Part shown: positions 31,940-41,682 of the stretch, piece by piece | How positions within the stretch are numbered: the stretch's first letter is position 1 | Layout: the number at the start of each line of letters is the position of its first letter | Assembly (NCBI GenBank): GCA_016708025.1 | Contig: JADJGQ010000002.1 | Span: 62,001-126,000, forward strand | Reading direction: 5' to 3' | From: a bacterium | GTDB taxonomy: Bacteria; Zixibacteria; MSB-5A5; GN15; FEB-12 | DNA: 64,000 bases | Position numbers and translations under genes: made by a program | The notes under the pieces: generated by a model | The model's input: only the letters and a program-made list of their open reading frames with translations | What the model was told of the DNA's origin: nothing | Database searches by the model: none

Positions 31940-33496
31940 ATGAAGCTATTTCTAGACCGGAATAAGACCCTCCTTCCCCGACTGGACATATTCTATCTGG
32001 CGACCCGTGTGGTCACGCTGGCTGGACTGGTCTGGTGTTTGGTGTTTATGCGCGGGGAGACACCGGACTGGGTCGCAGTCGGCTTACCGCTCGTTTACCT
32101 GATTCATCTGGGTATTTTCGCCGCCGCAGTCAGAGGGAAATTCGACCTCAAACTGGCGCACCTCTCCTGCATCCTGTTCGATCTCTTTTTTATCCCGCTC
32201 TATATCCAGATGACCGGCGGATATGATTCGTCGTTCTACCTGCTGTATTACCTGACGATTTCGGTTGCGGCTTACCTGCTGACATTCTGGGTTTCGATCG
32301 CCGCCACGCTGGTAGCCACGGTCACCTATCTGGCGATCGTCTGGCCGCGCAATTCATTCCATGACCTCAATGATCTCACCCTCCGGGTCGGCATGCTCTG
32401 GGCGCTCTTTCTCGGGATCTCCTATGTCGCCGAGTTCCTGCGCCGCTCCGAAGGACGGCTGATGAAGCTGTTCGACACGTTGAATATGCGCACCGCTGAA
32501 TTAGAACGATCCCAGGCGCAACTGGAGATGATCTACGAAAACACCCGTATCCTCGCGGCCATCCTCGATACTGATGGAGTGGTCAAAGAGGTGATGCGGA
32601 TCATGACTAACACCCTGCGGTTCTCCACCTGCGCCGTGGTTTTCCGAGATCGGCGGGGCCAATTCTATTACCGGGCACGTTCGACGGATGGCCAGCAGAG
32701 CTTCAACATGAAAGCGATGGAGGTGGCTGATGATGACCTGATCCGTCGCGTGGCTGATGTTCACGAGCCTATCAGGATCAAGGATGTCCGGGAACGGAAA
32801 GACTACACGCCACTCAGCCAGATGACCCGTGCGGTGATGATCGTCCCGTTGACCACCCACGGCCAGACCAACGGGTTGCTGCTTGCGGAAGTGTCGGAGC
32901 ATAAACTACTCACGGATCGCGAAGAGCAGTTCCTCTCGATCCTGGCCCGGTCGACCGCATTGGCGCTCGAAAACTCGGAACTGCACAAACGGACGGAAGA
33001 GCTGACGATCATCGATGAACTGACTGAAACGTACAACTATCGATACTTCATACAGAAGCTCCAGGAAGAAAAGAAACGTGCCCAGCGTTATGACCTGCCG
33101 GTGTCGTTGATTATGGTTGATATTGACTGGTTCAAGAAGTTAAATGACACCTACGGCCATGAGATCGGGAATCTCGTGTTGAAAGAACTGTCGCGCATCA
33201 TCAAACGATGTATTCGCGACGTTGACATCTTCGCCCGCTACGGCGGCGAAGAGTTTGTCGTCATCCTGCCGCAGACGGCCGCCGCCGAAGCCTCGCTGAT
33301 CGGCGAGCGGATCCGCGAGCAGGTGGAACGGACGATCATTGACACCGGCACGCCCGGCAAGGTGAAGATCACGGTTTCGGTAGGCGTGAGTTCGTTCCCG
33401 GAAAATGGCCGCTCACAGGAAGAGCTGGTCTCAATCGCCGACCAGGCGCTCTATCGTGCGAAGGGCTCTGGTAAAAACTCGGTCTGCACACTGTGA
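31940..33496 (+). CDS. Membrane-bound diguanylate cyclase with GAF domain
   Basis: 518 residues. About six N-terminal helices (1-170) are followed by a GAF domain (about 195-345) and a GGDEF domain. The active site is RYGGEEF, and the inhibitory RxxD (RDVD) lies five residues before it, so product inhibition is likely. It makes cyclic di-GMP from two GTP. The nagZ gene begins ten bases after its stop, so it may lead the cell-wall recycling operon. Confidence 0.93.
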   Translation: MKLFLDRNKTLLPRLDIFYLATRVVTLAGLVWCLVFMRGETPDWVAVGLPLVYLIHLGIFAAAVRGKFDLKLAHLSCILFDLFFIPLYIQMTGGYDSSFYLLYYLTISVAAYLLTFWVSIAATLVATVTYLAIVWPRNSFHDLNDLTLRVGMLWALFLGISYVAEFLRRSEGRLMKLFDTLNMRTAELERSQAQLEMIYENTRILAAILDTDGVVKEVMRIMTNTLRFSTCAVVFRDRRGQFYYRARSTDGQQSFNMKAMEVADDDLIRRVADVHEPIRIKDVRERKDYTPLSQMTRAVMIVPLTTHGQTNGLLLAEVSEHKLLTDREEQFLSILARSTALALENSELHKRTEELTIIDELTETYNYRYFIQKLQEEKKRAQRYDLPVSLIMVDIDWFKKLNDTYGHEIGNLVLKELSRIIKRCIRDVDIFARYGGEEFVVILPQTAAAEASLIGERIREQVERTIIDTGTPGKVKITVSVGVSSFPENGRSQEELVSIADQALYRAKGSGKNSVCTL

Positions 33497-33506
33497 GGTC
33501 AGGATA

Positions 33507-34544
33507 ATGCAAGCGGAAGTGAACACGACCGGTAAGATCAGACGGACAAAAGCGATGTACCAGCAACTCGGACAGCTATTCATCATTGGCTACCCCGGCG
33601 AGGTGCCGTCCAAGTCATTTCTCCATTTCATCGCCGAGGAACAGATCGGCGGGGTGATCCTGTTTGCCGACAACTGCGCCACACATCAGGTTGCGCGCCA
33701 GAATATCGAGACTATCCGCTCGGCCTATCGAACCGAATCTCCCTTTATTGCGATCGACCAGGAGGGGGGACGGGTCTGTCGCCTGAAAGGCGCTCCGGTA
33801 GAGTATCGATCGGCCGCGTCGTACGGTAAGGATGGCAATCTGGAGCATTTTGCGGAGGAATACTCCCGCGCCGCCGTGTACATGCAAGAGCTGGGGATCA
33901 ATATGAATCTCGCTCCAGTGGCGGATATCGCGATCGATCCGGAAAATAGCTGTATCAAGGACCGCGCTTTCGGCAGTCAGCCGGAACTCGTAGCGCGCTT
34001 TGTCGCTCAATCGGTGGCGACCAGCAAAGCGCATGGTTTGATCTCCTGTCTCAAACATTTCCCCGGATTTGGCGCTGCCAAAAATGACCCACACCTGAAA
34101 ACTTCGATCGCCGATTACGAACTGGTTCTTTGGCAACAGCGTGAGCGGGTACCATTCCTGGTCGGCCTGGAAGCGGGCGCCGATATGATCATGACCACGC
34201 ACCTTCGGCTCCCCAAACTGGATGACAAGATGGTCACCTGTTCGCCGCGTATCATTCAGGAACTGATCCGGGGATCGTTGGAGTTTGATGGTCCCGTCAT
34301 TACCGACGACCTCTGCATGGGTGGCGCGGTTGAGATCGGTGATCCGGGTGAGCGGGCAGTCGCCGCCTTTAATGCCGGACATGATATCCTGCTGTTTGGA
34401 CAGCAGTCGGAAGTAGCGATGCAGGCATTCGACTATTTTGTTGATGCATGCAAGCGCGGCGAAATCAGCGCCGAACGGATCCGCACCTCGCTGGCGCGCG
34501 TTTCCGGCCTCAAGTTCAAGCTGGGGCGTTCCGCCATAAGCTGA
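33507..34544 (+). CDS. nagZ: Beta-N-acetylhexosaminidase (GH3)
   Basis: 345 residues from ATG at 33507. A glycoside hydrolase family 3 TIM barrel. It has FIAIDQEGGRVCRL, the catalytic His/Asp loop in KHFPGFGAAKNDPH, and the nucleophile Asp in VITDDLCMGG. NagZ removes GlcNAc from muropeptides or GlcNAc-anhydroMurNAc in the cytosol during recycling. The stop codon overlaps the start of anmK (TGATG), giving coupled translation with the next recycling enzyme and supporting the NagZ assignment over other GH3 members. Confidence 0.92.
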   Translation: MQAEVNTTGKIRRTKAMYQQLGQLFIIGYPGEVPSKSFLHFIAEEQIGGVILFADNCATHQVARQNIETIRSAYRTESPFIAIDQEGGRVCRLKGAPVEYRSAASYGKDGNLEHFAEEYSRAAVYMQELGINMNLAPVADIAIDPENSCIKDRAFGSQPELVARFVAQSVATSKAHGLISCLKHFPGFGAAKNDPHLKTSIADYELVLWQQRERVPFLVGLEAGADMIMTTHLRLPKLDDKMVTCSPRIIQELIRGSLEFDGPVITDDLCMGGAVEIGDPGERAVAAFNAGHDILLFGQQSEVAMQAFDYFVDACKRGEISAERIRTSLARVSGLKFKLGRSAIS

Positions 34545-35731
34545 TGCGACCAGACTCCTTGCGCAATACGCACAGCCTGACGATTCTCGGACTCAACTCC
34601 GGGACCTCCGCCGATGGTCTGGATCTGGCTGTGGTGCGTGTGCCGAAGTCCCCCACGAAAACTATCACCCTGATACATGCCGATTCAAAAAAATACCCGA
34701 GCAGGATCAGAGATATCATTCTGTCTATGGCCGACAGCCGGGCGACATCGCTCGATGAAGTTATCAGAGTAGACTCGATGCTGGGGAAGTTCTACGGCAC
34801 GGCTGCCGCTAACTGCCTGAAGCATTTGCGCTCGCGCCATATTCAGATTGACGCGATCGCTTCTCACGGACAGACTGTTCGTCACCTCCCCAAAAAGCAG
34901 AAGCTGGCTGGAATCTCGACACATGGCACATTGCAGCTTGGATCGATTGCCGCAATTGCCGCGGCGACCGGAAAAGTGACGGTTGGCGATTTTCGTCAGG
35001 CCGATGTCGCACTCGGCAACGAAGGGGCGCCAATCACGGTTGCGGCCGTGGTCCGGTTGTTCCAGCATCCCAAGAAGTCACGACTGGTGGTCAATGTCGG
35101 CGGCATGGCGAACTTCTTCTACATACCGGCCGGTGGAAAGGTCACCGCGATAAAGGCGGCTGATTGCGGACCGGGGAATGTGCTTTCGGATCTGCTGTGT
35201 GAGCGGCTTTTTCATGAACGTTTTGACCGCAACGGCAGGCATGCCCGCAAAGGGGAGATCTCGCAACGACTGCTGTCGCACCTGACCCGCCTCCGCTTTT
35301 TTGACGATGCAACCATCTCGACTGGACGCGAGCAGTTTGGGGCGGAGCTTGCCGCCAGGATGATAGCGGATGGGAAACGGCTTCGGTTGTCACCCGACGA
35401 TCTGGTGGCCACGGCAATCGAGCTAACTGCTTACGGCATCTGCCGCAAGGTTGCACCGCTGATTCAGCGTGACCGGACTATCCGGAGTTTATATTTGACC
35501 GGGGGAGGCGCATTCAACAGCTTTCTGCGTGAGCGGATATCCGCGGGATTGGACGGTCTTGAGGTCGCTTCGGTTGAAGCGATCGGCATGGATCCCGCAA
35601 TGACCGAGGCAGCCAGCTACGCCGTGATGGGAGCGGCCTGCCTTTGGTCGCAACCGCTGCCGACTCGTTTCGGCGCGGATCGTCAGTCGCGACTCCCGAT
35701 CCTGGGTACTATCGCCCAGCCACCGGTGTAA
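34544..35731 (+). CDS. anmK: Anhydro-N-acetylmuramic acid kinase
   Basis: 395 residues from ATG at 34544, overlapping the nagZ stop. A sugar kinase of the actin-like fold. The phosphate-binding motif is GLNSGTSADGLDLAVV, the catalytic region ASHGQTVRH, and GDFRQADVALGNEGAPI with the GG(A/G) loop in NVGGMANF. It opens and phosphorylates 1,6-anhydro-MurNAc to MurNAc-6-phosphate, the step after NagZ in cell-wall recycling. A MurQ etherase, which would follow, is not in the window. Confidence 0.94.
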   Translation: MRPDSLRNTHSLTILGLNSGTSADGLDLAVVRVPKSPTKTITLIHADSKKYPSRIRDIILSMADSRATSLDEVIRVDSMLGKFYGTAAANCLKHLRSRHIQIDAIASHGQTVRHLPKKQKLAGISTHGTLQLGSIAAIAAATGKVTVGDFRQADVALGNEGAPITVAAVVRLFQHPKKSRLVVNVGGMANFFYIPAGGKVTAIKAADCGPGNVLSDLLCERLFHERFDRNGRHARKGEISQRLLSHLTRLRFFDDATISTGREQFGAELAARMIADGKRLRLSPDDLVATAIELTAYGICRKVAPLIQRDRTIRSLYLTGGGAFNSFLRERISAGLDGLEVASVEAIGMDPAMTEAASYAVMGAACLWSQPLPTRFGADRQSRLPILGTIAQPPV

Positions 35732-35764
35732 AAGAGTACGAGCACTAAACAAAGCAGGACTATT

Positions 35765-37024
35765 GTGAACAGAGTTCTTGGATATAGCGTACGCGCCACT
35801 TTCGGCCTGATCCTGATCATCGTTTTCTGGAGTTGTGCCGGGATCCCCGGAGTGAAGGATGAATCGGTGACCCCGATCATCCGCGTCCCGTTTGTCCGTG
35901 TCCTGCTGGTCGAAAATGAACCCTCGGTATTGATCGAATCCGATGGCGCCTTTGCCATCGAATGCCTCCAGGGAGGAAGCCAGGCGGTCTTTTATTCCGG
36001 TCAGGATGTGACGGTCAAGATGGTTGGCCCGCGCCTTCGCGTGGAAAACAATCGCGGCGATCTGATCCAGGAAGATCTCGATGAAGTCAATTTCATTCCG
36101 CGCGGCACTAGTTCGCATGTGCGCTTCAACAAGAAAACCTATCGCGGCATCCTCAAAGCGGTTCCATACGGAAGCAATGTCCGAATCGTCAATGTGCTGT
36201 ATATGGAAGATTACCTGCGCGGCGTGGTACCGCCGGAGATCGGCGACCGGAACGAAACTGAGATCGAGGCGATCAAAGCACAGGCAGTGGCCGCCAGAAC
36301 CTATGCCATCAAACATCTACAGCAATATGGCCAGGAGCCGTACGACATGAAGCCAACCGTGGTCGACCAGTTGTACGAAGGAATGAATGTTGAGAATCAA
36401 TTGGTCAATAGCGCGATCGACCAGACCACCGGCGATATCATCATGTTCGAGGATGCGTTCATTAACGCTTACTACCACTCAACGTGCGGCGGGATGACCG
36501 ATGATATCTCGCATGTTTGGGAGAAGCCGGCCGCTCCGTATCTCAAACCGGTGCCGGACTCTGCATCCTGCTCATGGTCGAAATACTATACTTGGCGTGA
36601 GGAGTTCACCGAACCGCAGTTACGGGGACGGCTCGAGCAGTATCTCTCCGGTGACCGTGGCCGCCAGATCAAGCTGGCGCCGATCACCGATCTGAAAGTG
36701 GAAGAGCGGACCGCTGGCGGGCGGGTCGCCAAGCTGTTAATCCGGACGGAGACCGACAATCACCGCTTTTTCAAGGATCGCATTCGCTGGGCGATCGGTC
36801 GCAACTCCAACCCGGACCTGATCCTGCAGTCGGACCGCTTTGATGTCGAACTGATCCGGGATAGTCAGGACAAAATCGCCAGGATCGCCTTTGTCGGCGG
36901 CGGCTATGGGCATGGCGTCGGCATGTGCCAGTGCGGAGCGATCGGCAAGTCGCGGGTCGGCTGGACCTTTGACAACATCCTCAAGCACTACTATACCGGT
37001 GTCGAAGTCAAAAAGCTTTATTAG
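35765..37024 (+). CDS. SpoIID/LytB-domain lipoprotein
   Basis: 419 residues from GTG at 35765. The lipobox is at the end of a signal peptide (LIIVFWSCAG), so it is probably an outer-membrane or periplasmic lipoprotein. The SpoIID domain is clear: YMEDYLRGVVPPEIG, AIKAQAVAARTYAIKH, YHSTCGGMTDDISHVW and FVGGGYGHGVGMCQCGA. In SpoIID these belong to a lytic transglycosylase, and LytB members stimulate amidases. Because it follows nagZ and anmK, a cell-wall turnover role that feeds recycling is likely. Confidence 0.92.
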   Translation: MNRVLGYSVRATFGLILIIVFWSCAGIPGVKDESVTPIIRVPFVRVLLVENEPSVLIESDGAFAIECLQGGSQAVFYSGQDVTVKMVGPRLRVENNRGDLIQEDLDEVNFIPRGTSSHVRFNKKTYRGILKAVPYGSNVRIVNVLYMEDYLRGVVPPEIGDRNETEIEAIKAQAVAARTYAIKHLQQYGQEPYDMKPTVVDQLYEGMNVENQLVNSAIDQTTGDIIMFEDAFINAYYHSTCGGMTDDISHVWEKPAAPYLKPVPDSASCSWSKYYTWREEFTEPQLRGRLEQYLSGDRGRQIKLAPITDLKVEERTAGGRVAKLLIRTETDNHRFFKDRIRWAIGRNSNPDLILQSDRFDVELIRDSQDKIARIAFVGGGYGHGVGMCQCGAIGKSRVGWTFDNILKHYYTGVEVKKLY

Positions 37025-37072
37025 GTTACAGTTTTAATTGCATCGGCAGGCAGACTGCCTGAGATTGTAGCT

Positions 37073-38518
37073 ATGCGCCGGTTTCTCACCATAATCGTGA
37101 TTCTCTTCATCGCCACTTCGGCATACGCCGATGATTACCGCTATTGGTTTGGCGGCGGTGCCGGTTTGACCCAGCCTGCCGGTGGCAAGGACTTCTCATT
37201 CAAAATGGGTATGGCCTACGGCGCGGTAGTGGGACACCGGATCAATGACCGCTGGTTGGTCGAACTGAACGGCTCCCTTATCAACTCCAAAGAAGAAGAT
37301 GTCATTTCGAGTCCGGCCGATACTCTCCTGCCGATGGGAGGACTTCGCGGCGAACTGAAAGGGATCCGCGTCGGCGCTCTGGTCAGCCACACCTTCAGAC
37401 CCGCCTGGTCCCGCTTCAATTTTGCGATAGGATTTGGTGGCGGACTGCTCGACTGGAAAGTGGTGGATGAATTCAACGACACCACCCTGCGCGTGGAAGG
37501 GAATCGCGGGCAGGAGATAGAGTACTCCGCGTCCGAACTGTTTGCCACCGCCGGCCTAAAGTTAATGCTGTTTCCCTCCAAAACCGTCTCGTTCCAGTTC
37601 ACCGGCACAGCCGACTACCTGACTGGAGCAGGTGCGGAGTTTGCCGCACCGGTCAATGATGCGCGCGATCGATGGCTTCTCTCCGGCATGTTGACATTCA
37701 ATCTCCACTTTGGCGGCGGTCGACCGAAAGAAGACTGGGCCTCAGATTCTTCCTGGCAACAGCCGGATGGACCATCCCGCCCCGGAAAGCTCGCATCGGT
37801 GGACAGCGATGGTGATGGCATCTCCGAAGATCAGGACAAATGCCTTGGTACGCCCCGCGGAGTCGAAGTAGATCGCTCCGGATGTCCGCGAGACAGCGAT
37901 GGTGACGGCGTGGCCGATGGTCTGGATGATTGTCCTGCAACCGAACCAGCCGCCCGTGGAAAGATCGATATCTTTGGTTGCCCGGTTGATTCGGATTTTG
38001 ACGGTATCCCCGACTACAAAGATAACTGCCCGACCAATCCGGTCGGTGCACAGGTTGACGTGGCCGGTTGCCCGCTCGATGCCGACAAAGATGGTGTGCC
38101 GGATGGGCTGGATGATTGCCCGACCACTCTGATCGGGATCCCTGTCGACAAATATGGCTGTATGGATCTTTCGATCTTCAGCAAACCGATGATTCTTCAC
38201 CCTGACTATGAACCGGGTGGGTTTGAGATCGATAGCCGGACCAAGTCGAAGATCGAAGCATTGGCCCGCGCGCTGGCGCTGGTGCCGGACATCCGACTGG
38301 AGATAGTTGGCTACACTGACGATATTGGGGTGGACGGGGCCAACCAGAAACTCTCCGAAAAACGGGCCAACCGGATCAGGGATTACCTGGTAGTGTATGG
38401 TGTGCTCGGTGACCGGATCAGTACGGTCGGACGGGGTGAGAGCAACTTTGTGGCATCCAATCAGACGGCGGAAGGGCGCGCGAAAAACCGTCGGATCGAG
38501 ATCATTTTTCACAAGTAA
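37073..38518 (+). CDS. OmpA-family protein with thrombospondin type 3 repeats
   Basis: 481 residues. There is a signal peptide (FLTIIVILFIATSAYA), then an eight-stranded barrel-like region of about 200 residues. About four calcium-binding type 3 repeats follow (DSDGDGISEDQDKC, DSDGDGVADGLDDC, DSDFDGIPDYKDNC, DADKDGVPDGLDDC). The C-terminal OmpA peptidoglycan-binding domain has GYTDDIGVDGANQKLSEKRA with the DAP-binding Asp and Arg. It tethers the outer membrane to the wall. Together with the SpoIID-like protein before it, it forms an envelope module. Confidence 0.93.
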   Translation: MRRFLTIIVILFIATSAYADDYRYWFGGGAGLTQPAGGKDFSFKMGMAYGAVVGHRINDRWLVELNGSLINSKEEDVISSPADTLLPMGGLRGELKGIRVGALVSHTFRPAWSRFNFAIGFGGGLLDWKVVDEFNDTTLRVEGNRGQEIEYSASELFATAGLKLMLFPSKTVSFQFTGTADYLTGAGAEFAAPVNDARDRWLLSGMLTFNLHFGGGRPKEDWASDSSWQQPDGPSRPGKLASVDSDGDGISEDQDKCLGTPRGVEVDRSGCPRDSDGDGVADGLDDCPATEPAARGKIDIFGCPVDSDFDGIPDYKDNCPTNPVGAQVDVAGCPLDADKDGVPDGLDDCPTTLIGIPVDKYGCMDLSIFSKPMILHPDYEPGGFEIDSRTKSKIEALARALALVPDIRLEIVGYTDDIGVDGANQKLSEKRANRIRDYLVVYGVLGDRISTVGRGESNFVASNQTAEGRAKNRRIEIIFHK

Positions 38519-38541
38519 GCGCTGAGAGGGATATAAACGAT

Positions 38542-39096
38542 ATGCCGTTTGGCTATTCTGCAGGCGACCTGAATGCGACCGGGGGAAACAACTTTGCGGT
38601 GGTCATTTTTCTGCCCGATCATCTTTGCCGGATGATCGAACCGATCCGCGAAAAGTACGACCCCGACTACTCGCTCGTCGAGTCGCATATATCCCTCGTT
38701 TTCCCCTTCCAGTGTTCGCAACCATTTGATGAGATCACCAGGACAATCCGCCGGACAGTCGAGTCGATCCCGCCGATCAAGATAGAGCTGTCATCGATCG
38801 GAGATTTTTATCCCGGTTTCCCGCTCATTTATTGGGAAGTAAAACGTTGTGCGCCGATCGACGAGATCTACAAAACACTCTATGCACGCTTGGATCTCGC
38901 GCTCCCGCACAAAAACTATATCCCCCATGTGACTGTGGCAAAAGAGATCTCCGACCATCGCGTGGTGCTGGTGAAGGAGAAGATCGTCCCCTATCTGGGA
39001 GAAGAAAGTTTTGAGGCGGATTCTATCGACCTGATCGCGCCGACCGCCAATAAGCAGTGGGTCTCAGTCCGTTCGTTTCAACTGACGGGGGTTTAG
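38542..39096 (+). CDS. 2H phosphoesterase (2'-5' RNA ligase-like)
   Basis: 184 residues. The two signature HxT/S motifs are present as HISLVF (about 50) and HVTVAK (about 133), with matching spacing and a symmetrical two-lobe fold. Members cleave or join 2'-5' or cyclic phosphodiesters (LigT/ThpR and relatives). The substrate cannot be told. It begins 23 bases after the OmpA gene, so it may share its transcript. Confidence 0.85.
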   Translation: MPFGYSAGDLNATGGNNFAVVIFLPDHLCRMIEPIREKYDPDYSLVESHISLVFPFQCSQPFDEITRTIRRTVESIPPIKIELSSIGDFYPGFPLIYWEVKRCAPIDEIYKTLYARLDLALPHKNYIPHVTVAKEISDHRVVLVKEKIVPYLGEESFEADSIDLIAPTANKQWVSVRSFQLTGV

Positions 39097-39144
39097 GCAG
39101 GCGCTCAGTCCCTGCGGAAACAAAAGACCAGTTTCTTCCTCGAA

Positions 39145-41523
39145 TCATTTCAGCAGAAGCAACTTCTTTGATAGATTGCCACTCTCAGTGGTAATTCGGT
39201 AGAAATATACACCCGAAGCGACAGGATTACCGTGGTTGTCGTTGCCACTCCAGAACACTTGGTGAGAACCTGCGGGATAGGGTTGAGTCACGACTGTCCG
39301 AACTTTTTCGCCAAGAATATTGAAGATGCTCAAATCGACGACTGCCGCCCGTGGCAAGTCGAATTGGATGATCGTTTCGCCGTTGAAAGGATTTGGATAA
39401 TTCTGATGAAGCGTGAAGCGAAGTGGCAAACCACCCTCTGTATCTTCCGACACATCGGTTGGACTATCGCTGATAATGGCTACCAGACAATCTGCAGGTC
39501 GGTCAACGGTGCCAGCAAAGATACTGTCCACCGGGTCTAATAAGGGCCAGTCATCTGAGGCAGTTGCACCGACAACATAGACATTACCACTATTATCTAC
39601 GTCGAGAGCCCAACACCCCTCACCACGCCTACCGCCCAATAAGGTGGAATAAACTATGTCTGAGCCATTTGGTGCGAACTTGACGATCGAGACTTCTCCC
39701 GACGCCCAGTAGATCGTTGAGTCGATAGCGTTAATGAACCTGTACTCAGGAGAATCGAAATAACCAACTACGGTGAAATAGCCTGATGAATCAACGGCAA
39801 TGTCTCGGAATTCGTCATGTGATGATTCCCAGCCGCCCCAATACGTGGAAAATATCAGGTCCTGACCTGTCGGATCCAAAAGCGAGACTACCCCATCCTC
39901 CAACCAAGCCAGGCCAGCCAATGGATTCGCCAGCGGATAAGGCTGCTCATCATAGTAAACAGCGTGAGACGTACCGGTCACGTAAATACGATCTTCTGAA
40001 TCTATTGCCACTCCTCTAAAGGCGTTTCCCTGCGATGCGCTCAGAAAAGTGCTAAATACTAGTGAATCTCCGTTTGGAGTGAACTTCGTAATAAAAGTCC
40101 CCACATCTCCTCTCGTAACGTCAATCGGATTGACTAGCGGAAAATACTTGTCCCATGTCCGTCCTGCGACGACAGCATGATTCGAGTTGTCAACAGCAAT
40201 CGAGAAATAATCATCGGAGAATCCAAGGTACGTGCTGAAAATGAGCGAGTCGCCTTCCGGAGACATTTTGGAGACGAATCCCCACGGAACTTCCGTTGGC
40301 GCTGATCTGAACGCACTCTTGGTGGGATAATCTGTTGACCACGTATTCCCGCACCAGTAAATATTGCCAGATTTGTCTAGAGCGACACTGGTAATTGAGT
40401 CCTTTTCTAATCCACCAATCAATGTGCTAAACAGTAGTTGATTCCCGTTCTTCGTGAGTTTGAAAACAATACCGTCCGTAATTCCCTCCCGTCGTCCGGG
40501 CAAGGGCCGGTACATTGGGAAGTCGGTTGAGGTTGTTGTACCCACAACTACAATATTCCCTGACTGATCAACTTTGCATGAGGTCGCTATATCAATCTCG
40601 GTTCCACGAAACACGGCGGTCCAGAGTATGCTCCGTCCCATGGGTTCTAGTTTCGTGACGAAAATGTCCCAGTCATATGTGGTGTCTAAGTACACCTGAC
40701 CCGGAAAGTCAACAGACCGAGTGTAGCCAACCACGTAAATGTTCTTCTGTTTATCTACGGAGACATCCCATGCAAACTCGTTCTGATTGCCCCCAAGGTA
40801 GCTTGAAAACATCAACACCGGATCAATGACAATCGCCAAATCACTTCGTCGGGGAGGCAAAGAGAAACCGAACGAATTTGCCTCAATTTGATATTCACAC
40901 ATAACTGGTCGACCCGTGGTCGCTTCATAGACAGTTGGTGGCTGTTGTGTGATCTTCCCCCAATCGGTCGCTACTACCAATTCGCCGGCGGCGCCGGTAA
41001 TGAGAGAATCAATTCCTTGATAGTTGATCTGAATTGCCAGCGGGTCGGCACTTGGCGACAGTAGAAAGTCGTACTCCAAATGCCCATTTCGGAAGTAGTA
41101 GCGGAGGTCGATACCCGGATAGATATCATAGTATCTGATAGACGAAAAGGTCGGGACATCGGTTGTCCATTTGGTCGAATCATTGCCGAGGAAGTAGTTG
41201 CAATAGTAGTTCGATTCATTCTCGCCGACCACTTCTGCATTCCGATTGGCACCTACAAGCTCTTCATGCACCAGTCGAGTTAAATGCTGATCCGAGGAAT
41301 CCGCCTCAGCCTCATTGCGCTTGAACAGTTGGTAGTAAAGCCCTGACCGACCAAACCAGACAACCGCCCCGTTGACTTTGGTCTGGAAGAGGATTGAATC
41401 AGGCCATTGGCCGCAATTTTGGATGAATGTCTCGGGCTTGACGATCGAACGATAACTGACCGATGGTTCAGCTAATGAAACTGCAGGTAATAGCAGCACC
41501 AGAAAGAACAATAACTTCGACAC
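39145..41523 (-). CDS. SBBP-repeat secreted protein with T9SS sorting domain
   Basis: About 793 residues from GTG at 41523, which has GGGTGGA upstream and begins the signal peptide (SKLLFFLVLLLPAVSLA); an earlier TTG start is less plausible. The N-terminal domain is a DUF7948-like beta region (FIQNCGQWPDSILFQTKVNGAVVWFGRSGLYY). About eight SBBP beta-propeller repeats follow (FSTYLGGNQNEFAWDVSVDKQKNIYVVGYT and similar). A type A T9SS sorting domain ends it (NYPNPFNGETIIQFDLP, GVYFYRI, KKLLLLK). It should be a surface or secreted protein; a ligand is unknown. Confidence 0.88.
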   Translation of the reverse strand: MSKLLFFLVLLLPAVSLAEPSVSYRSIVKPETFIQNCGQWPDSILFQTKVNGAVVWFGRSGLYYQLFKRNEAEADSSDQHLTRLVHEELVGANRNAEVVGENESNYYCNYFLGNDSTKWTTDVPTFSSIRYYDIYPGIDLRYYFRNGHLEYDFLLSPSADPLAIQINYQGIDSLITGAAGELVVATDWGKITQQPPTVYEATTGRPVMCEYQIEANSFGFSLPPRRSDLAIVIDPVLMFSSYLGGNQNEFAWDVSVDKQKNIYVVGYTRSVDFPGQVYLDTTYDWDIFVTKLEPMGRSILWTAVFRGTEIDIATSCKVDQSGNIVVVGTTTSTDFPMYRPLPGRREGITDGIVFKLTKNGNQLLFSTLIGGLEKDSITSVALDKSGNIYWCGNTWSTDYPTKSAFRSAPTEVPWGFVSKMSPEGDSLIFSTYLGFSDDYFSIAVDNSNHAVVAGRTWDKYFPLVNPIDVTRGDVGTFITKFTPNGDSLVFSTFLSASQGNAFRGVAIDSEDRIYVTGTSHAVYYDEQPYPLANPLAGLAWLEDGVVSLLDPTGQDLIFSTYWGGWESSHDEFRDIAVDSSGYFTVVGYFDSPEYRFINAIDSTIYWASGEVSIVKFAPNGSDIVYSTLLGGRRGEGCWALDVDNSGNVYVVGATASDDWPLLDPVDSIFAGTVDRPADCLVAIISDSPTDVSEDTEGGLPLRFTLHQNYPNPFNGETIIQFDLPRAAVVDLSIFNILGEKVRTVVTQPYPAGSHQVFWSGNDNHGNPVASGVYFYRITTESGNLSKKLLLLK

Positions 41524-41670
41524 AACTCCACCCCGACAGGGATAACTCTCTAATTGGTAGTAATATACAATGAATGTCAGAATGTGCAAGCCTGAGTTCA
41601 GTCCGGCTAATTCGCTTCAGGCCGATCCCCATATGGATAAGAGCCTCTTTCATTTAGCACCTCTCCATTG

Positions 41671-41676
41671 TATAAT
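41671..41676 (+). promoter_or_regulatory. -10 element of a possibly leaderless promoter
   Basis: A perfect TATAAT ends six bases before the ATG at 41683. No ribosome site lies between them, so transcription would start at or near the A of the ATG. Confidence 0.5.
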
Positions 41677-41682
41677 CCCCAT

